Part shown: positions 1-14,032 of the stretch, piece after piece
How the letters are laid out: every line of letters starts with the position of its first letter
Position numbering within the stretch: the stretch's first letter is position 1
NCBI RefSeq assembly: GCF_022539315.1
Contig: NC_066316.1
Span: forward strand, 27,405,245 to 27,469,244
Origin: Serinus canaria
Taxonomy: Eukaryota; Chordata; Aves; Passeriformes; Fringillidae
Length of the DNA stretch: 64,000 bases
Direction: 5' to 3'
The notes under the pieces: generated by a model
What the model was told of the DNA's origin: nothing
The model's input: the letters and a program-made list of their open reading frames with translations, nothing else
Databases searched by the model: none
Translations under genes and position numbers: made by a program

Positions 1-1789
1 GGTCCTTAACTGCAATATTTCCTTGCCCTGTAATCTGGCCAAATTTAGGTAGGTTTTAATAGGGATAGATGTGTTTCTACCACAAAGGTCACTTCTCTGC
101 CAAATTTGAAAATTTCCCTTCTCAAGCTAGAGATCCTCATATAAAAGATTGCCTGGATTTATTTAACATGTGCCAAGCAGTATATTTTCCCTTTAATAAT
201 ATTCCTGGAAATGGATGAACTGTTTTGGCTAAAGCAGATGACGAACGGTTTGAAATTAAATTCTCAGTGCTAAAGTTTGGCAAAGTAAAGTAACATGCCA
301 GTTTGTTGACACTGAGGAAGGCTGTGCACCATGAGGGGAAATGGCACTGCTGGTCAACAAACCAAGGAAACCAACAAGTGCTGCTTTTAGGAAACTGACA
401 GCTTAAAGCCAGTGAGGAACATCCTTGGGCTCCTCTACTGTGAGTTTTGTATGTTCACCTTAAATGATGAACACAGAAACCCACAGGCATCAGTGCTACT
501 TCCAGCTACCTTGAACTGCTTATATGTGTAGTTTAAATCACCCAGGCTCCTTTCTCCCCACCTGTATTGCTCCTGGGCTTTAGGCTGGATCTATATGTGG
601 AATCTATAGTTATATATTGGAGTTTGGCCTGAAGTAATTTGTATTACCAACTAGATACTCTTTTTTCCACCTTGGAAGTCCATCTGCAGAACCCCTCTGT
701 GCCAGATAAGAGTGTCCCCTACAGATGTTTCACCATACAGTTATATCTTTTGTGTTAAAGCCTTACAGGGCTGTGATGTGAATGAGGACAAGGCTTGGTT
801 CTTCTTCTTTGCTCTGTGCCCTGTCTCCTTTCTCTGCATTTTAGGACCCAAGCAAAAGGGACATAAAGCTCCTGTTCTGCTTCCTGGTTGTATATGATGC
901 TTTGTGACATAAATGGGCTGGGAAAAGCTCTGGCACGCTGTACCAAGGTGGCTTTGTCTCAGACAATACTAATATTTTGGGGGTAGACACAAAGTTCCTC
1001 TCTCTAGATCTGAAAATGAATATAGGAATGACTGAACAAACAAACCTGTTACACTCTTAACAATTGTGTGCCCATCAACCTCAGCATCTCAAGCTGGATT
1101 TTCATGCTCTTTCCAAGTTCTTGCTGTGCACGTCCTTTCCATGCCCTCACTTACTACTCAGACTTCTTTTTTTAAATGATGCTGGTACCAAAACTCAGGC
1201 CCAGCAATTCTATGAGCTGCAGAGCTGTGAATATCTCTTTTTATGGATATAACGTGTGTGTGCTGTGGTTTTGGGCACAGGGTACATCAGTGTTAGAGCG
1301 AGGCTAATAATAGTCTCTAAAGATAATTTGAGAAGTTGCTTACCTTTCCAGGGAACAGGACATGTCTTTGTATTTCTACCTCCAGACACACAACCCACTT
1401 GTGGGCTTGACTGCATAGCAAGTACAGTGTGAGAGTCATCCTTGCTTATGTAGATTTTTATTTTCTTCCTCTCCCTGATGTTTTGCTTTGCCCTCTCAGG
1501 AGCTTTCTGCCTATTTTCTCTGAGGCCAGTGATTTCTTGGCAAGTTATTGTTCAGAACCAAGGAAAGGTAGTGGGTAAGCAGCAACTGCTGTCTTAGGTG
1601 GCCCAAGCTGACCCTGCCACTGCTTTGGTAGGAGAAAGAAGCTGTTTCAGAAGAGCACAGCTGTCCTGGGCTTTGTGCACACAAGGGCTGCTCAGAGCAG
1701 CCCCTTGACCCCACGCTGGCTCTGTGACCTCTGCCACTCTGACTGATAACAGTGATCGCAGTTTGTGTTGAGGCTTTGTTCTCTGCTTC
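1..1789. other. no recognisable gene or repeat
   Basis: AT-rich single-copy-looking DNA. The short open frames on both strands have no family resemblance. One splice-bounded island on the minus strand near 1345-1415 has a good donor, but its peptide does not resemble a known protein (see rejected list). Confidence 0.5.
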
Positions 1790-1866
1790 ACAGAGAGAAA
1801 CATTAAACTGCAGAGTGACTAAGTGCCTTCTCAAAGGCTACATAATGAATCAGTGAATGAACAGCT
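1790..1866 (+). repeat. MIR-like CORE-SINE remnant (possible)
   Basis: The order of short matches follows the MIR core: a gaaactg-like start, then AAGTG, a CTCAAAGG block, a TACA block, an AGT.AATG block and a final CAGCT. Many mismatches separate them. MIR elements are ancient amniote SINEs that survive as scattered relics in bird genomes. The match is from memory of the consensus, so it is tentative. Confidence 0.35.
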
Positions 1867-2684
1867 CCCAGCAGCTCCAGGCCCCCTTCTCTCTGCAGAA
1901 CAATGCCTCTCTCCCTGTATGAAGATGTGCATGTAGTATAGGTTGCATATAGAATTACGTATTTCAAAGGAAATTTGAATATTAATATTTATATTGTACT
2001 GATGCCACTGTCCTCTAGCCTCTGTAAATAGCAGCACCACAACAATGTGGATTATTCCTTTTATGCAAACCCTGGCCAGTGAAATAGCTTGCCAAAATAA
2101 AATTGCTGCACAAAAGTTTGACAGCTACATTCATTATATATGTCAATCAAAGGCTCCTAAAGGCTTTATTGTCCCTGTACAGAGTCTGAACAATCTGCTA
2201 GCCCAATATGCTGCAAAGCTATTTTCTCACTACTCCTTCCATTTAAAAAATAGCCACCAATAACTTTTGACAAACCGTCTAAGAAAACTGCATGAGCAGC
2301 AAGGGAATCTTAGATTTTCTTGGGTATCTGTGGGCAGGAGCCTTCCACTCACTGGGCTCTGTCACATGTCACAGCAGATGAGATCTGGTCAGAAACACGG
2401 AGCACTAAAATTACTGCACAAAGCCCAGGCAGGCTGGGGTCGTGGGGAGGGCACGGTGAGTAAGAGAGGGAAAGTTATGCTAAATAGAAATGAATTTAAT
2501 CCTTTTTGGTGAAGGTTTTTGGTTGCTTTGCCAGGTATCAGCCATGCAAGCTCCTCTGTCCCCGGTCTCCTCCGTTTTAATGAGCTCTCACCCTCAATTA
2601 CAGCTTGGGAGAGTGGGGTGTGCGTATTTTGGTTTGATTCCCTTTTTCCTGAAGAAGGGGTGAGGGTGCTGGACCTGGTCAATT
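1867..2684. other. no recognisable feature
   Basis: The 72-residue and 81-residue + strand frames here have no matched splice sites and no family motif that I recognise. Confidence 0.4.
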
Positions 2685-3043
2685 GTGAGAAGAGATGACA
2701 GAGAGGGAGCCTCCTCAAAGTCTATCAGTATCTGAAAAGAGAGTGCCAGGAGGATGGAGCCAGGCTCTAGTTAGTGTTCCCCAAGAACAGGACAAAAGTC
2801 AATGGGCAGAAACTGATGTACGAGAAGTTCCACCTGAACATGAGTAAGGATTTCTTTGCTGTGTGGGTGACCAAGCACTGGAACAGATTGCATGGAGAAG
2901 TTGTGGAGTCTCTGTCTTTGAAGCTATTCAAAAGCTATCTGTACACATTCTTCAATAACCTGCTTTGGGGGACCCTTGCTTGACTGGGACCTAGATGACC
3001 TCCATGGTCCCTTTCCAATCTTAACCTTTCTGTGAAAGTGTGA
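2685..3043 (+). mobile_element. CR1 LINE, truncated 3' end
   Basis: This is the 3' end of a CR1 retrotransposon, 5'-truncated as most avian copies are. The + strand keeps the end of ORF2: residues FHLNMSKDFFAVWV, then TKHWNRLHGEVVESLSLK, matching the family ending (FRLNIRKNFFTVRV, EHWNRLPREVVES). It is followed by the conserved 3' UTR block: a CTAGATGACCTC-type stretch, then CCTTTCCAATCTTAAC, then TCTGTGA. The open frame at 2774-2983 is this remnant and not a host gene. Substitutions and short indels mark it as an old, dead copy. The left edge is approximate; homology fades near the CTCCTCAAAGTCTATCAG block. Confidence 0.9.
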
Positions 3044-6000
3044 CGTTGTAATCTTGTGCCATGACAGACCACACTAAATCTGATTTATGAGGGTATCATA
3101 ACTTTACCGTCTTTGTTCTGGGCTGGAATTTAGATTAAGTTTCACAATTCAAAATATTTTGGAGGTTGGTTGTTTCCTCTAAGAGCTTAGCTTGGTTCTT
3201 AGTGTGTGCTGGTGTGTGGCTTTGCTCTCAGACCCTGGTCAAGCAGCAGCAGCAATACCTCAGGAGGTTACTTCTACTACTGTGTGCATATCTACCTGTG
3301 CCCTTCTGACAGCTGCTTTTGGGATGAGATGCTCTTGGCCTGTGCTAAAGGGCTGACCTGAGAGTGTAAAGAATAGCCTTGGCTCTTTGGGAGTGAACCA
3401 TGGGGATGCTCTGTGAGGATGCATGCAGAGGAAATACTGCAACAGGATTGCTGATCGTGAGAACTAGTGTTTCTACTGAAAAAGCCTGGTGAAGAAATTG
3501 GAAAAATGGAAACTTTCAAAGAATTGAGGTGTTAATTCATGTGCTGAGAAAGCTGTGCTGCCCACTCACCATCCCAAAAACTGTGTGACATTTCCCTGAG
3601 GTGCACTGCTTGCTGCTGCATCACGGGTACATGTTTGATCACAGGCAAAATTAAACATACTTTTGTAATCAGTGGACTCTACAAGTAACTTCAAGATACA
3701 GAGGAGTAAAAAGACATAAACTGACACTTCTCACAGTGTTGAAGTTTACATGTTATGGTCTGATCTCTCCCATGCAGCATTGCCCTCTTTTTGAGGTCCT
3801 GTACAGAGCCCTTTTATTAATATTTTAAATAATCATCACTGTTATGGAAAGGGCATGGAAGTCTTTTTCAGTGCAATTTTATGGCGAGCACCAAATGCTG
3901 TGCAACAGAGTGGCTGTTTTCTGTGATAACAGGTACCCTGCAACTACCTTTGATTTCAGGTTTGCAAGACTGGACTTGACTGAGCAGTTCAGTGATGCTG
4001 GCAGGATGCAAAGGCTTTCTGTAAGCAGAATGGGCAGTGTGGGCTGTGCATGTCTCACCAGTCCACCTCTGGCCAGGGACGTACTTGGTAGTGTGTGGGT
4101 GCAATGATTAGGACACTGCAAACACTTTTCCTCCTCTGGTAGGGCTAGGACATCCAGTTGCTATGCTTGGTGCTGTACATGGAAAAAAAGCCTACACAAG
4201 TCTGAGGCCTCTGCTGTGAGCATCACTGCTTCATCTTGTTCTTCTGGCCCTAAAGGAAACCCTGCTGGAGGAATGTGATACCTAGCAACTCCCTTTCTGT
4301 GAACAGGAGGTAATGGTGGCTTCCCAGGGGGAATAAACCTGTCTTTGGTTCTTGCCTGTCTCACTTCTCTGCCTTGTGGGAAAATGTTATTGCTGCCTCT
4401 GTTTGGGTGATTGCTCACGCTTCTGTACCCGCAGACTTCATCTGGGAACTTTAAGCAGGAATTATGCCCTGATGCTGGGATGGAATTTGCCAGCTACGAG
4501 CTGTTTCCTAGTGTCACTCACTTGTAGTTGGCATGTGGAACTCCTGTGGTATTTTCTCAATGTTTAATGTGTCCTAATTGTGTACTTCCACTGTCTGGGA
4601 GCATCAGCTCTTCGGGTGTGACAGTGGCCGTAAATTCAGTGGCATTCAGGAGTCTCTCTGGCATTTGCAGCTGGGTACAAGGCACAAGTCCCTTGGTTTG
4701 GCTGCATCAGCCCAGTGAAACATTGCAGGGCTGTGTGTGCAGCCAACTGCTTTATGTTACACCTGGTAATGGCTTGTCAATATTAAAAAAAATGTAACCT
4801 CCAGCTGTTTAATTTGCTCAAGGGGATAAAAAAAGCTTCCTAATAATCTTCATATTTACAATATTTACATGGCATGTTTGGTTTGAAGGCAGATGGATTG
4901 GTTTACAAGACAATGACAAAGCAAGAGGAGAAAGTGTGTCAGTGGCTGTACCATTAGAAGAGAAGGCATTTCTGATGTGGGTGTCTCCCTATTGATCTTT
5001 CTAGTTTTTGGCTTTTTTTTTCAAGTCAGCTTTTTTGACCTGCTGCCCACCAGGTTTTTTTTTGATTTTTTTTTTTTTGAGCCCAGCCAGCTAAGTTCCC
5101 ATTCCCTTAGTTCCCATTGTCACCTCTCTGTGACCTACAAGGAGGGGAAGGTGAAGAGCTGTAACGAAGGAGAGGGGCTGAGGTGGCCACCTTGGCAATC
5201 AGCTCTTCTTTGCTGAGCCTTCTTTGCCCCCTCCAGACTTGTGTAGGAGGCTCCCTATTGCAGCACTCACCCCCTCCCTGTATGCAGGCCAGTAAATCCC
5301 TTTGTCCTTTTGGATGGGCTGGGAAAAGGTCCTTCCTGAGCCACTGCTGCTTGGGGCACTGGCACTGAGCACAGCTAGGTTCTCCAAGCAGGCTGGTGCT
5401 GAGGCTGTGCCCTCCCTGCCAGGACCCTCTTCCCTGGCAGGCAACTGGCAAGTTGTGAAATATAGTTCAGCATTTTTTTTTTTTAATATTAAATTGTGCA
5501 GCTGTCCTGGAAAGGATTAGAAATCAGTTCTGGAAAAGACTACAGTAGTTTTTAGGGAAGAGTTGTGCCATACACTGAATTATTTATAATTAAGGATCAT
5601 CAGGATGTAAGGACAGTGTGTTAACCCTTCAGCAGCAAGAACGACTGCAAATAATCTAATAAATGACATATGCAAATCTACAGATTGAGGTTTAGTTGCA
5701 AGTTCTGAGATGCAGAAGTGAGGAAATGTCAGAAATAAGGTTTTCACTTAATATTTTGTATGTCAGACATCTTGTTTGGTCAGACAACTGGATTATATGA
5801 ACATGTAAGTCCCTTTTAACTGAAATAGAATATTCCACATTTCTAATGGCACAGCCCTCTCCTAAGGGGTCACAGATTTGCTTACCACCCCTGCCCTGGC
5901 TGCTCTCATCATCATTCACTGTAGTGGTTTCTGCTCAGGGGCTGAATTAGGGGCAGGTTGATGCGCACAAGTCTCTTGCTCCATGGCCTCGGGGCCAGGC

Positions 6001-6782
6001 AAGGCTGCAGGAACACTGTGGAGGGATTACTGGTTTTGGCAGCTGAATGGTGTCAGGAAAAGCAGCTTCCCTTTCTGCCACACATTTCCAGGGGGTGCTG
6101 AAAAGGTCAGGGAAGCCAAAGCAAGGCTCCTTTTTGGGGTTAGAAACCTCTGTGCTGGAAAAACCTGTCCCTGTCCAGAGGGGAATCCAAAGAGCCTTGC
6201 AGGAAATGTCTTTTTTCAGGTACTTGGGGAAATGAACATGGTGGCTGGAGATGTTGTCAGGCCACTGGCATGCATCATCCCCAGGGGCCTGTTTGCTCAG
6301 AGCATGGCACACTGAATCACTGACAAATTCTTGGAAGTATTCTGGTCCTCCACACCTTCATCTGCTCTGTTGCAGAAAAATTTAGTAGCTACAAGAGATT
6401 TTTAAAGTCCCATTGTGTCCTGCATCTTATTAAAAAAGGTGTAATTTCCATTGCAAACTAACTCAATCTAAAGTGGCTATTATACTGTATCAAAGGATAT
6501 TTAGAGATGTTCCATCAGTCTCAAACTCGACTATGGAGTGCCAGCATACAGATTTCATCCTTGATCATTTTAACAAGTGTCTAAATGTTGATGACATCTG
6601 GAGTTTGACCTGGCAGTCTTGCAGTGCTCAAATCACTGCTTTCACCTTGGCAAATGCAAGTTTAGAGGATTTCTGAGATGTTTTAGTGCAGAGAGAAGAG
6701 GACCCTGAAAGCCACAGCTGGAGAGAGGGAGATCCCAGGGGGACATCCCCCCTGAAGAACAGTGACCTCTGCTTTTCACCAG
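3044..6782. other. no gene recognised; T-rich tract inside
   Basis: No exon or repeat family is recognised. A T-rich low-complexity stretch lies at about 5012-5080 and a short T run at 5471-5483. The overlapping frames on both strands at 5.95-6.3 kb reflect a locally GC-richer patch and show no protein family. Confidence 0.4.
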
Positions 6783-6870
6783 CTGCCAGCTCTGCTGATC
6801 CCTGTGGGCTGGGCAGGGCAGTGCTGCCTTCCTCATGTAAATCAGAAGAGCAAGGAAAGCTAATTGCCAG
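6783..6870 (+). other. splice-bounded island, candidate exon
   Basis: A pyrimidine-rich acceptor (CTCTGCTTTTCACCAG) precedes 88 nt that end in CCAG followed by donor GTAAGG. One frame is open across it (29 codons, with peptide pieces ASSADPCGLGRA and CKSEEQGKLIA), starting after 2 nt and ending 2 nt into a codon. I do not recognise the peptide. Islands like this are expected by chance several times in 64 kb. Confidence 0.12.
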
Positions 6871-9800
6871 GTAAGGTCATTAAGTGTTTCATTCTCAACT
6901 GAACCAAGAGGTATCAGCTCCAAACTTAGAGTGATAAAGTCAGAAGCTTCAAAACCAGAAACATGTGTTTTGTAATACCTAGGAGGAGAGAAGCAGGGAT
7001 TAAAATAGAGATTAGTCCACGTTGTATCTTTGAAGCTTGGATTCATGCCCATAGCTGTGGTTCTGAATTGCTTCTCAAGCTGGAAGGCATGTGGATGGGA
7101 AATCTTGCAAAATATCAGATCTCATAGGATTTCTGCCTCTTAAAATTAGCCATCTTGCAGGATTGGGCACTGTCAAGGCTTAGTTCTGTTTTAAAGTGGA
7201 GACTTACTTTTAAAATTAGCCTAACCATGAATTTGAATTGGATCTTTACATAGGACGTTTCCCAGATGCTGCAATAACACCTGTTAGTGCAGCTACAAAT
7301 CAAAAAAGTACTTAGTATTATTTAAAATGTGCAAAAGCAATGTATGTTCCTGGTATTGAGCCACAGCATAGTTTCTCCTGGCACTGCTTGTGCTTATGGG
7401 ACCAGTGAAAGCAAATCTAATGCAGAGCAAGTGACTGCTGTGCAAGCGTGAGCTGTGGTCACCATGGACTGTTTTAATGTGGGGTCCTTTGGCTGTTAAG
7501 GAAAAGAAAATTCCTTTTTTTTTTCCTTTTTGCAGGCTATTTCTTACGCTTATTTTATATTGTTTTTAGTTAAAATGCAAGTATTTAGAGGAACATTTAG
7601 GTGGCATGGTGATTTTTTAATATATTTATTCTTATATACTTGTGTGTGAAGGCTTTGTGGGTTTGTTTGATGATAAGATGTCATAGTGTAATTTAAAGAA
7701 TGTGAAGCACATGAGCACTTGGGAATATCAGAATGAAAATAATCAGATTAAATTAAATAATCAGATTAAATTAATAAATGTAAACTCAATTTCCACAGAA
7801 AAGAGCTGTGCCTTGTGCTGGTGCAGCTGGATGTCAGAAGATTTAACCCTGCACCTTGAGACAAGGGTGTCTTGGCCCTGCAGGAACTGTGATCACTTTT
7901 CACCATGGCCTGGTCAGGTTTGGGACAGTGTTTGTGGGGATGCCAAAAGAGACATTCTTTAGTCTGTGCCAAATCCCACTCCCAGGCTTTAGTATTTTGG
8001 AAGCAATAGGACTTTTCAACAAAATGGGTAGAATTGTGGACAACTTCAATGTGGGCAAAACAGTACATTTCAGAAGCTTGCCTTGGTAATGATGGTGAGG
8101 TCTTCTGTGACTGCAAAGAGATACCTGGTTGCATCAGATATTTAGCAAAAAAAGTCTATTCTGTGACAAAGTTATAAACAGCTGAAAATAGGAGAATGTG
8201 AAGGGACAGCTTGTGCTGACAGGTGGCCCTACCACCATCTGCAATAATTCTTTGATACAATCAACTGGTTGAATGCTTAGCATATAATCTCTCAAACTCC
8301 ATTCATATTTTAGTTATTTACTTTTTAGAGCGCATTTAGGGGTGCAGATTTGGAGGCTACAGCCTGTTCCCAGCAGTATCACAAGTTTTGGCGTGTTTTG
8401 CATGCCCTCAACTGAAATGAATTGTCCCCATTCAAGGAGTCTCTGAAACACAGACTTAAACTGCCCTAGGTGTCCTTCTGACCTAGCCAGGCAAGCCTTT
8501 CAGTTTGGCCCATGTTTCTCTGCCTTCAGCAGTATACTTTAGCATGTACTTACTAACTATTCATGTGATACAGTGCTGGAATGAAATTTGGAGTTTTGCT
8601 GAACATGGACATGAGTTTGGTCATTTTCTTATTTTAGGCATTACAGCTTTTTGGGCTGTTTTGAAGTAGGTGTTGTACACAAAATTATGGTGTTCTGTAT
8701 AATCTATTTCTGTAGAAAAAGGAACATATTTTCCTACCTATTATGGAATGCTCTGATGCAGAGGCCAGTTTATTTCTAGCTCTACTTTTTTTTTTTTTAG
8801 TCCCTTTTTTTAGTGCTGTCAGTCTTGTCCTGTGTTATTAGGACAGTTTTCAACAACACCTACTCTTAGTTGTAAAGCAGAGAAATAACTTCATTCTTCT
8901 GGGGATTTCATTTGCAATTTTGAATTTTTTCTTGATACAAGATGTAGAGAAAAATTCATAGATTTTGCTAATCAAATTGCATTTACTGCATTACACAAAA
9001 TTGAAATAATATTTTCAAAAATAGAAAATTAATTATTCCATTGCAAAAATGTTCAAACTGTGCATTTAAGTTTTACTAAAGTTTTTTTTACCAATTTATG
9101 TATTGATTTTTTTTCCCCAAAGCTGCCACATTTCACTTGCAGCTGCCCAGCATTTTTCAGTAATTTACAAGTCTAGTTGGGCATCATACAAGGTTTTCTT
9201 GCAAATAAGCAAAGCTGCAGGACTTCATAGACAACAAAATGCAACTATTCTGTCTTCATCAGTCATTTTCATGTATGAGTGTTTTAGCTGGTCTACCTGT
9301 GTCCAAAATACACGCTTTTAGTGTGTCCTGGAGAAGGTGCTTTCTTCCCATCCTTCTTTACATGGGCCTTGTGTGAAATCTTGCTCACCTTGTGTTGTGT
9401 GAGATGTGTAGAACACATCTGCCTTTCAACAAGCAATTATGTTTATGGAAATAATGTCTTTTGGAACTGGAAATTTAGGTTAACAGATCCAGGAGCCCTT
9501 GTTAGCTAATACCTAGTATGACAGAGCAGGGCTCTTGAAAGCAGAGCACCCAAACAGTTGTAACTTTGAAACTGCTCAGGAGTAATTTGGAGCATCCTCT
9601 CAAAGTCTGGGAAAAATGTAACTACTGATTCCTGTAAGGTATAACGTGGTATTTATTCTGTGCTCTGACCTAATCTGTGACTGATGCTCCATAAACTCTG
9701 TCCTTACTCATATGTGTGCACATCTTTTGAGAGTAAAAGCACAGATATCATCTGACTAAAGAGATGAATTTAAAACCAGTCAAGACTCAGAAATTCCATA

Positions 9801-12800
9801 GTGGCAAAGTTTTATTTTTAACTTGTTCTGCTTCTTCAGGTGCTTCTGTCTTTCCAGCCTTTGCACTCTGAAGTCAGAGAGGGATAGGCATCATCAGAAG
9901 TGTGTTTCCATGTAATGTGAGAATGCTCCTGTAAAAGTGGAGATCTAAGTCTTCTAGGGTTGGCTGGTTTTGACTGGGCCTTGCTCTAACACCCCAATAA
10001 AATGTTCTCCCTACAGAGAAACCCAAAAATTGGATCAGAGATCCACATTCAACATTTCAGCTTTATGAAATGTGTCATACAACCAAGAGTGTTTTCAGAA
10101 ACCCCAAGTCTTACTCTTACCTGCATTTGCAGGGTCCACACAGTGTTCCCAAATCCTCTTGAGAGAGACACTTGGATAGGGAAAAACAACCTCTCCAGGT
10201 TGGTAACCTTAACAGAGATTGCAGTATTCCTTCAGAGTAAAATATGCATGACATCTGGAAACAATTATTCCTTTAAAAATCACGCAGCACTGCAAATGAA
10301 AACTAATAAACACTGAAGTTTCCAGTTATCTAACAGTCTGGGTGACCCACACTGGAGCAAAATTATTTCTAGATGCCTGAGCAGGGTGGGCACAAAGCTG
10401 GTCTTGGATCCTAAAGCTGACCAAGCTGTTCTGAGACCAAGAAGTAACATTTATATGAAATGAGGTGGAAAGGGAGGTTTTCTTTCCATTTTATTATGGG
10501 AAGAGAGGGGAATACAAGGAACTGTGTCACACTAGCAGACCTCATCCATCAAGGAACTGAGCACAGAATTTATGGACTTAGAGCCAAATCATATTTTTTG
10601 GTGACAGGACTCATTCTTATCTGGCACTTTTGAAACAGTCTAATGTAGAATTGTCAAAAGGTTGGAAAGGCATACAGTGGAAAACAAGTGTGACAGGGGT
10701 TTGCTGGGCTAGTGAGGGAGCACAAATGTTCTGCTGGTCTTTGCTGTCTGAGTGGGTGTCAGGATATTTCAGAAGGGACAGATGCTAAAGCAGATCCCGA
10801 TTGATTTAGATATCACTAAATGTTGCCTTTAATGTTTCCCCAGTAATGTGGAAGGTGACTGGGAGCTGATTTCTCCTCCCTCAGCAGCATTAAGGTATGC
10901 TCTAATACGGCAGTTTCCAGATTAATTATTTTGTTCAAAAGGCATGGAAGACTATGGGTCTGTTTTTAGCCTGGTTTCCCAGGGAAACATGCCTGCCTTC
11001 TGACCACTCTCAAGATAAAAATACTAAATTCCTCGAGTTTTGTGAAAACAGGTGGCTGTTTAGATGGCAGAGACCCAGGAGCAGTGGAAGCTCAGCAATG
11101 CTCATGGGGAGCAGAGGACTTGCCCCAGAAAGGGGGCTCTAGGGAGATCCAGATTGTGCAAGGGAGCCCTGGTGGCACAGCCAAAGCTGCAGGACATGTG
11201 GAGCCAGCAGTTCCTGGTGGCACTGCTTTGTTTTTTTAACCCAGCCTTGCCCTCTGCTCTCTTCTCAGAGGTGGGCCTCCCTTCTCCTCCTCCTCCTGTG
11301 TGCAAAAGAGCAGTTTCAGCAGTTTTCATGCCATGTCCTTGCAAAACCTCCCTGTCTTGGGGCCTTTCTGGCCCCTCCAATTGCCTCCAGCAATTTTGCA
11401 CCTGCACAGCCCTCACTGGGCACAGCTGGCATTGCCTTTGCTCTGGGAAAACCCCTCTTGCAATGCAACTTGGCTGCTGCAGTGTGTAGAGCTTGCTTAG
11501 GCAGAGGAGGGATGTCAGAGATGGGATGTACTTCAAAATGATGCTCTGTTTTCTGAGAGGGGTGATGTTGCTGAGCGTTCTTCTACCCGGTGCCAGGGGC
11601 TTGATGGACTCCCAAGGTGTTGCACTGTCCTGTGGAAATATCAGTTGGGGCCTCACTTGCCCTGATGCACTCTGAGATGGAAAAAACCCTGATGCTGCTC
11701 TGTCAGACAGTATGATAGATGATTAAACGCCCTCTCCTGTTCCACAGAAGACAGGAATAAATTTATTATCAGGGCTTCAGGAAACCCTACTGCTTAATGG
11801 TCACAAAGATCCCTGAGTACCTACTGTTCTCCAGAAGGACTAGGTGGTAGTGCTGACAAACAGATTTGTGCTGATAAACATTATGCACAATTTGCATGCC
11901 AGCTGGATCAGCTACTTACTTGCTATTCTTTTTGCAACCATCATTTTTATCATAAATATTTTCCAGACGTACATCAGTAGCTCATATCGCTTGGCTGGCA
12001 AGTCTAAGACAAGACTGTCTTAGTAAGCCAGACAGTTGGTACAAAACAAGCTGACTCTGTACCCCAGAAAGTGGTCATTTCCTGATTCTTTTGAGTCTCT
12101 GAGCTCTTTCTCAATACCTATGGTACATCTGCAGGCAGATTATGGCAAGAATGTTATAACGGCACAGACATTAATGGGGGAAATGGTATTTGTCTAGCTT
12201 GCATTATACCTCTTGCCAGTGAAATATTATTTTTGAAACAACTTCAGGTTGGATGGGTGTTGGAGGAAGCAGTTAGGACCCCAGCTCTTGAGACTGCAGT
12301 TTGCAGCTGCAGTAAAATACGTCACTGAAATATAGGTGACACTTGGTGTTACACTTCCATAGAGAGGGTGAAGGATGACTCCCATGACTATGCAGCTGGG
12401 ATCTGCCTAGGTAAAGAGGGTGAATAGCAAGATGGGAAGGAGGTAAAGGAAGGACTGAGCTGGAAAGTGAGAAATGCATGGGAGGAATGGGGCTGATGTG
12501 CAGGAGAAGGAGAGGGAGCAGAGGAGTGGAATATCAAACCAGCAGCAGAAGTGCAGATTTGCATTGCAGCCATGCAAGAGGCCAGAGCCAGAGCCCTGCT
12601 GAACAGCCCCAGGGCAGTCCAGGGCTGAAGCTTGTGCTACATCAGGTGAGGCAAGGGGCAACACTGCTCTCCCCTCCAGGGCAAGCCTGGGGATGAGCCT
12701 GCACGGGCAAGGCAAGGGAAGTGTTTTGACAGCCTGTCAAATTGTACTGTTGCTCTCCTAGTGACATTGCTAGTTGGATTAGGGTGGAATTACTCCGCAC

Positions 12801-14032
12801 CTCAGGGTAGCAGGTGGCTTTTTTGTTGTCCTTCCTGAGCACCCTAGAGGAACACAGGCTTCTGAGGGTCATGAAGGCATTTTCCCCTGGGGTTTGTTAA
12901 GCATCTGTGGCTTATGATGAGAGCAGGAGGTGTAAGGCTGATTTTTTTGGGGGTTGTTTGTTTGTTTTGATGCTCCTGCATTTTCTGGCAGGTGGTTACC
13001 TGCAGTGGTCCCTCTGCAGTGCTCCCTGTACAGCATTTAGACAGGGATACCCTGAAGGGTTGTGGTGGGTGGGTCTGGAGCAGTCCCTGGGTGGTTGTGT
13101 GGTGAATGAACAGGTAATTTAATTTCAGCCTTACTATGCAGTTTGTCCACTGGCATCTCCCAGACAATAACTCCCAACCTAACTTTTTTTTTCTTCTTCC
13201 CTTAGAACATAAAAAAGTAGAAGAGGGGAGAAGTAGGAAATATATGGAAGTCCTTGTAAATTCCTGTTTGGTGGTGATTGGTTCAGATTGCATTGTGCTT
13301 CAGTATTTTATTACTACTCTAATGCTTATCAAAGCATTCTGAGAAGTCCTTCAAAGGACAGACAGTCTGCATGAGTGCAGAGGGTGATGCTTCCTCTCAG
13401 TGCCTTACTATCAATAGGATGCAAGTCCAAAAGGCTCTGAGACTCTAGATTTTTGATTACAGGAGGTCCAGAATCCAAGCTCTTCAGCTCCTGGTGAGGA
13501 GAATGGGGAAGAATACACAGTGCCAGCTGTCTGTGTTTTGCCTTGCCATTAAAGGCAGTTCTGTGCCCCAGCTGCAGCAGACAAGCTGGTGGCAGTGCAC
13601 AGGCTGCAAAGACCTTTGTTGTTCATAGCACAAGCATCTCCTCCTCCTGCTGTAACCCACAGCTCCAGCTGGTGAGACAAGGCATATGGCAGGCTGGGTG
13701 AGACTGATGGGTAAGGTTTCTGGTATCTTAGAACATGCTAGACAGTAATGCTTTCATTTTTAATCCTTTTATTATCCAAATAGTTGATTAAAAAGAAAGA
13801 GAGCCGCTTAGCTTTTTTCACCTTTGCACAGTGGTAAGGACAGCTAGTTTGGAGGCAAGGTTTTTCCAAAATCCTTCTGCTTTTTAGATGCTGAAAGAGG
13901 GGGCTGTGCACTTCTGAAAAGGCTGGCAGCCCGCTGTAGTACTGCCTGGTGGCATGGCTGGGAAGGGATACTTTAAAGAAGATCTTCCTTCTTTCTGGCT
14001 CAGGAGAGCTTTCCTTCTCTGTTTGCTGTCAG
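6871..14032. other. no gene recognised; AT-rich
   Basis: Mostly AT-rich DNA with no repeat family I recognise. The stretch at 8.93-9.1 kb is especially AT-rich, with several TAAT/ATTA homeodomain-type words. The 141-residue + and 184-residue - frames at 11.06-11.66 kb overlap each other, are rich in low-information residues and lack family motifs. A possible minus-strand splice-bounded 50-nt island lies at 10121-10170. Confidence 0.4.
7741..7776. repeat. 18-bp tandem duplication
   Basis: The unit AATCAGATTAAATTAAAT at 7741-7758 is followed directly by a near-identical second copy starting at 7759. Two copies only. This looks like replication slippage in AT-rich DNA. Confidence 0.85.

Noticed and set aside
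1345..1415. Minus-strand splice-bounded island with donor GTAAGC
   Set aside because: Short, Cys/Gly-rich peptide without a family match; no partner exon nearby.
5947..6315. 110-residue + and 121-residue - frames
   Set aside because: Mutually overlapping, no motif, no splice boundaries that fit.
10121..10170. Minus-strand 50-nt island with donor GTAAGA
   Set aside because: All three frames are open because it is so short. The acceptor is only moderate and no partner was found.
11064..11656. Overlapping 141-residue + and 184-residue - frames
   Set aside because: Open frames on both strands in a locally GC-rich patch. No family motif or splice support.
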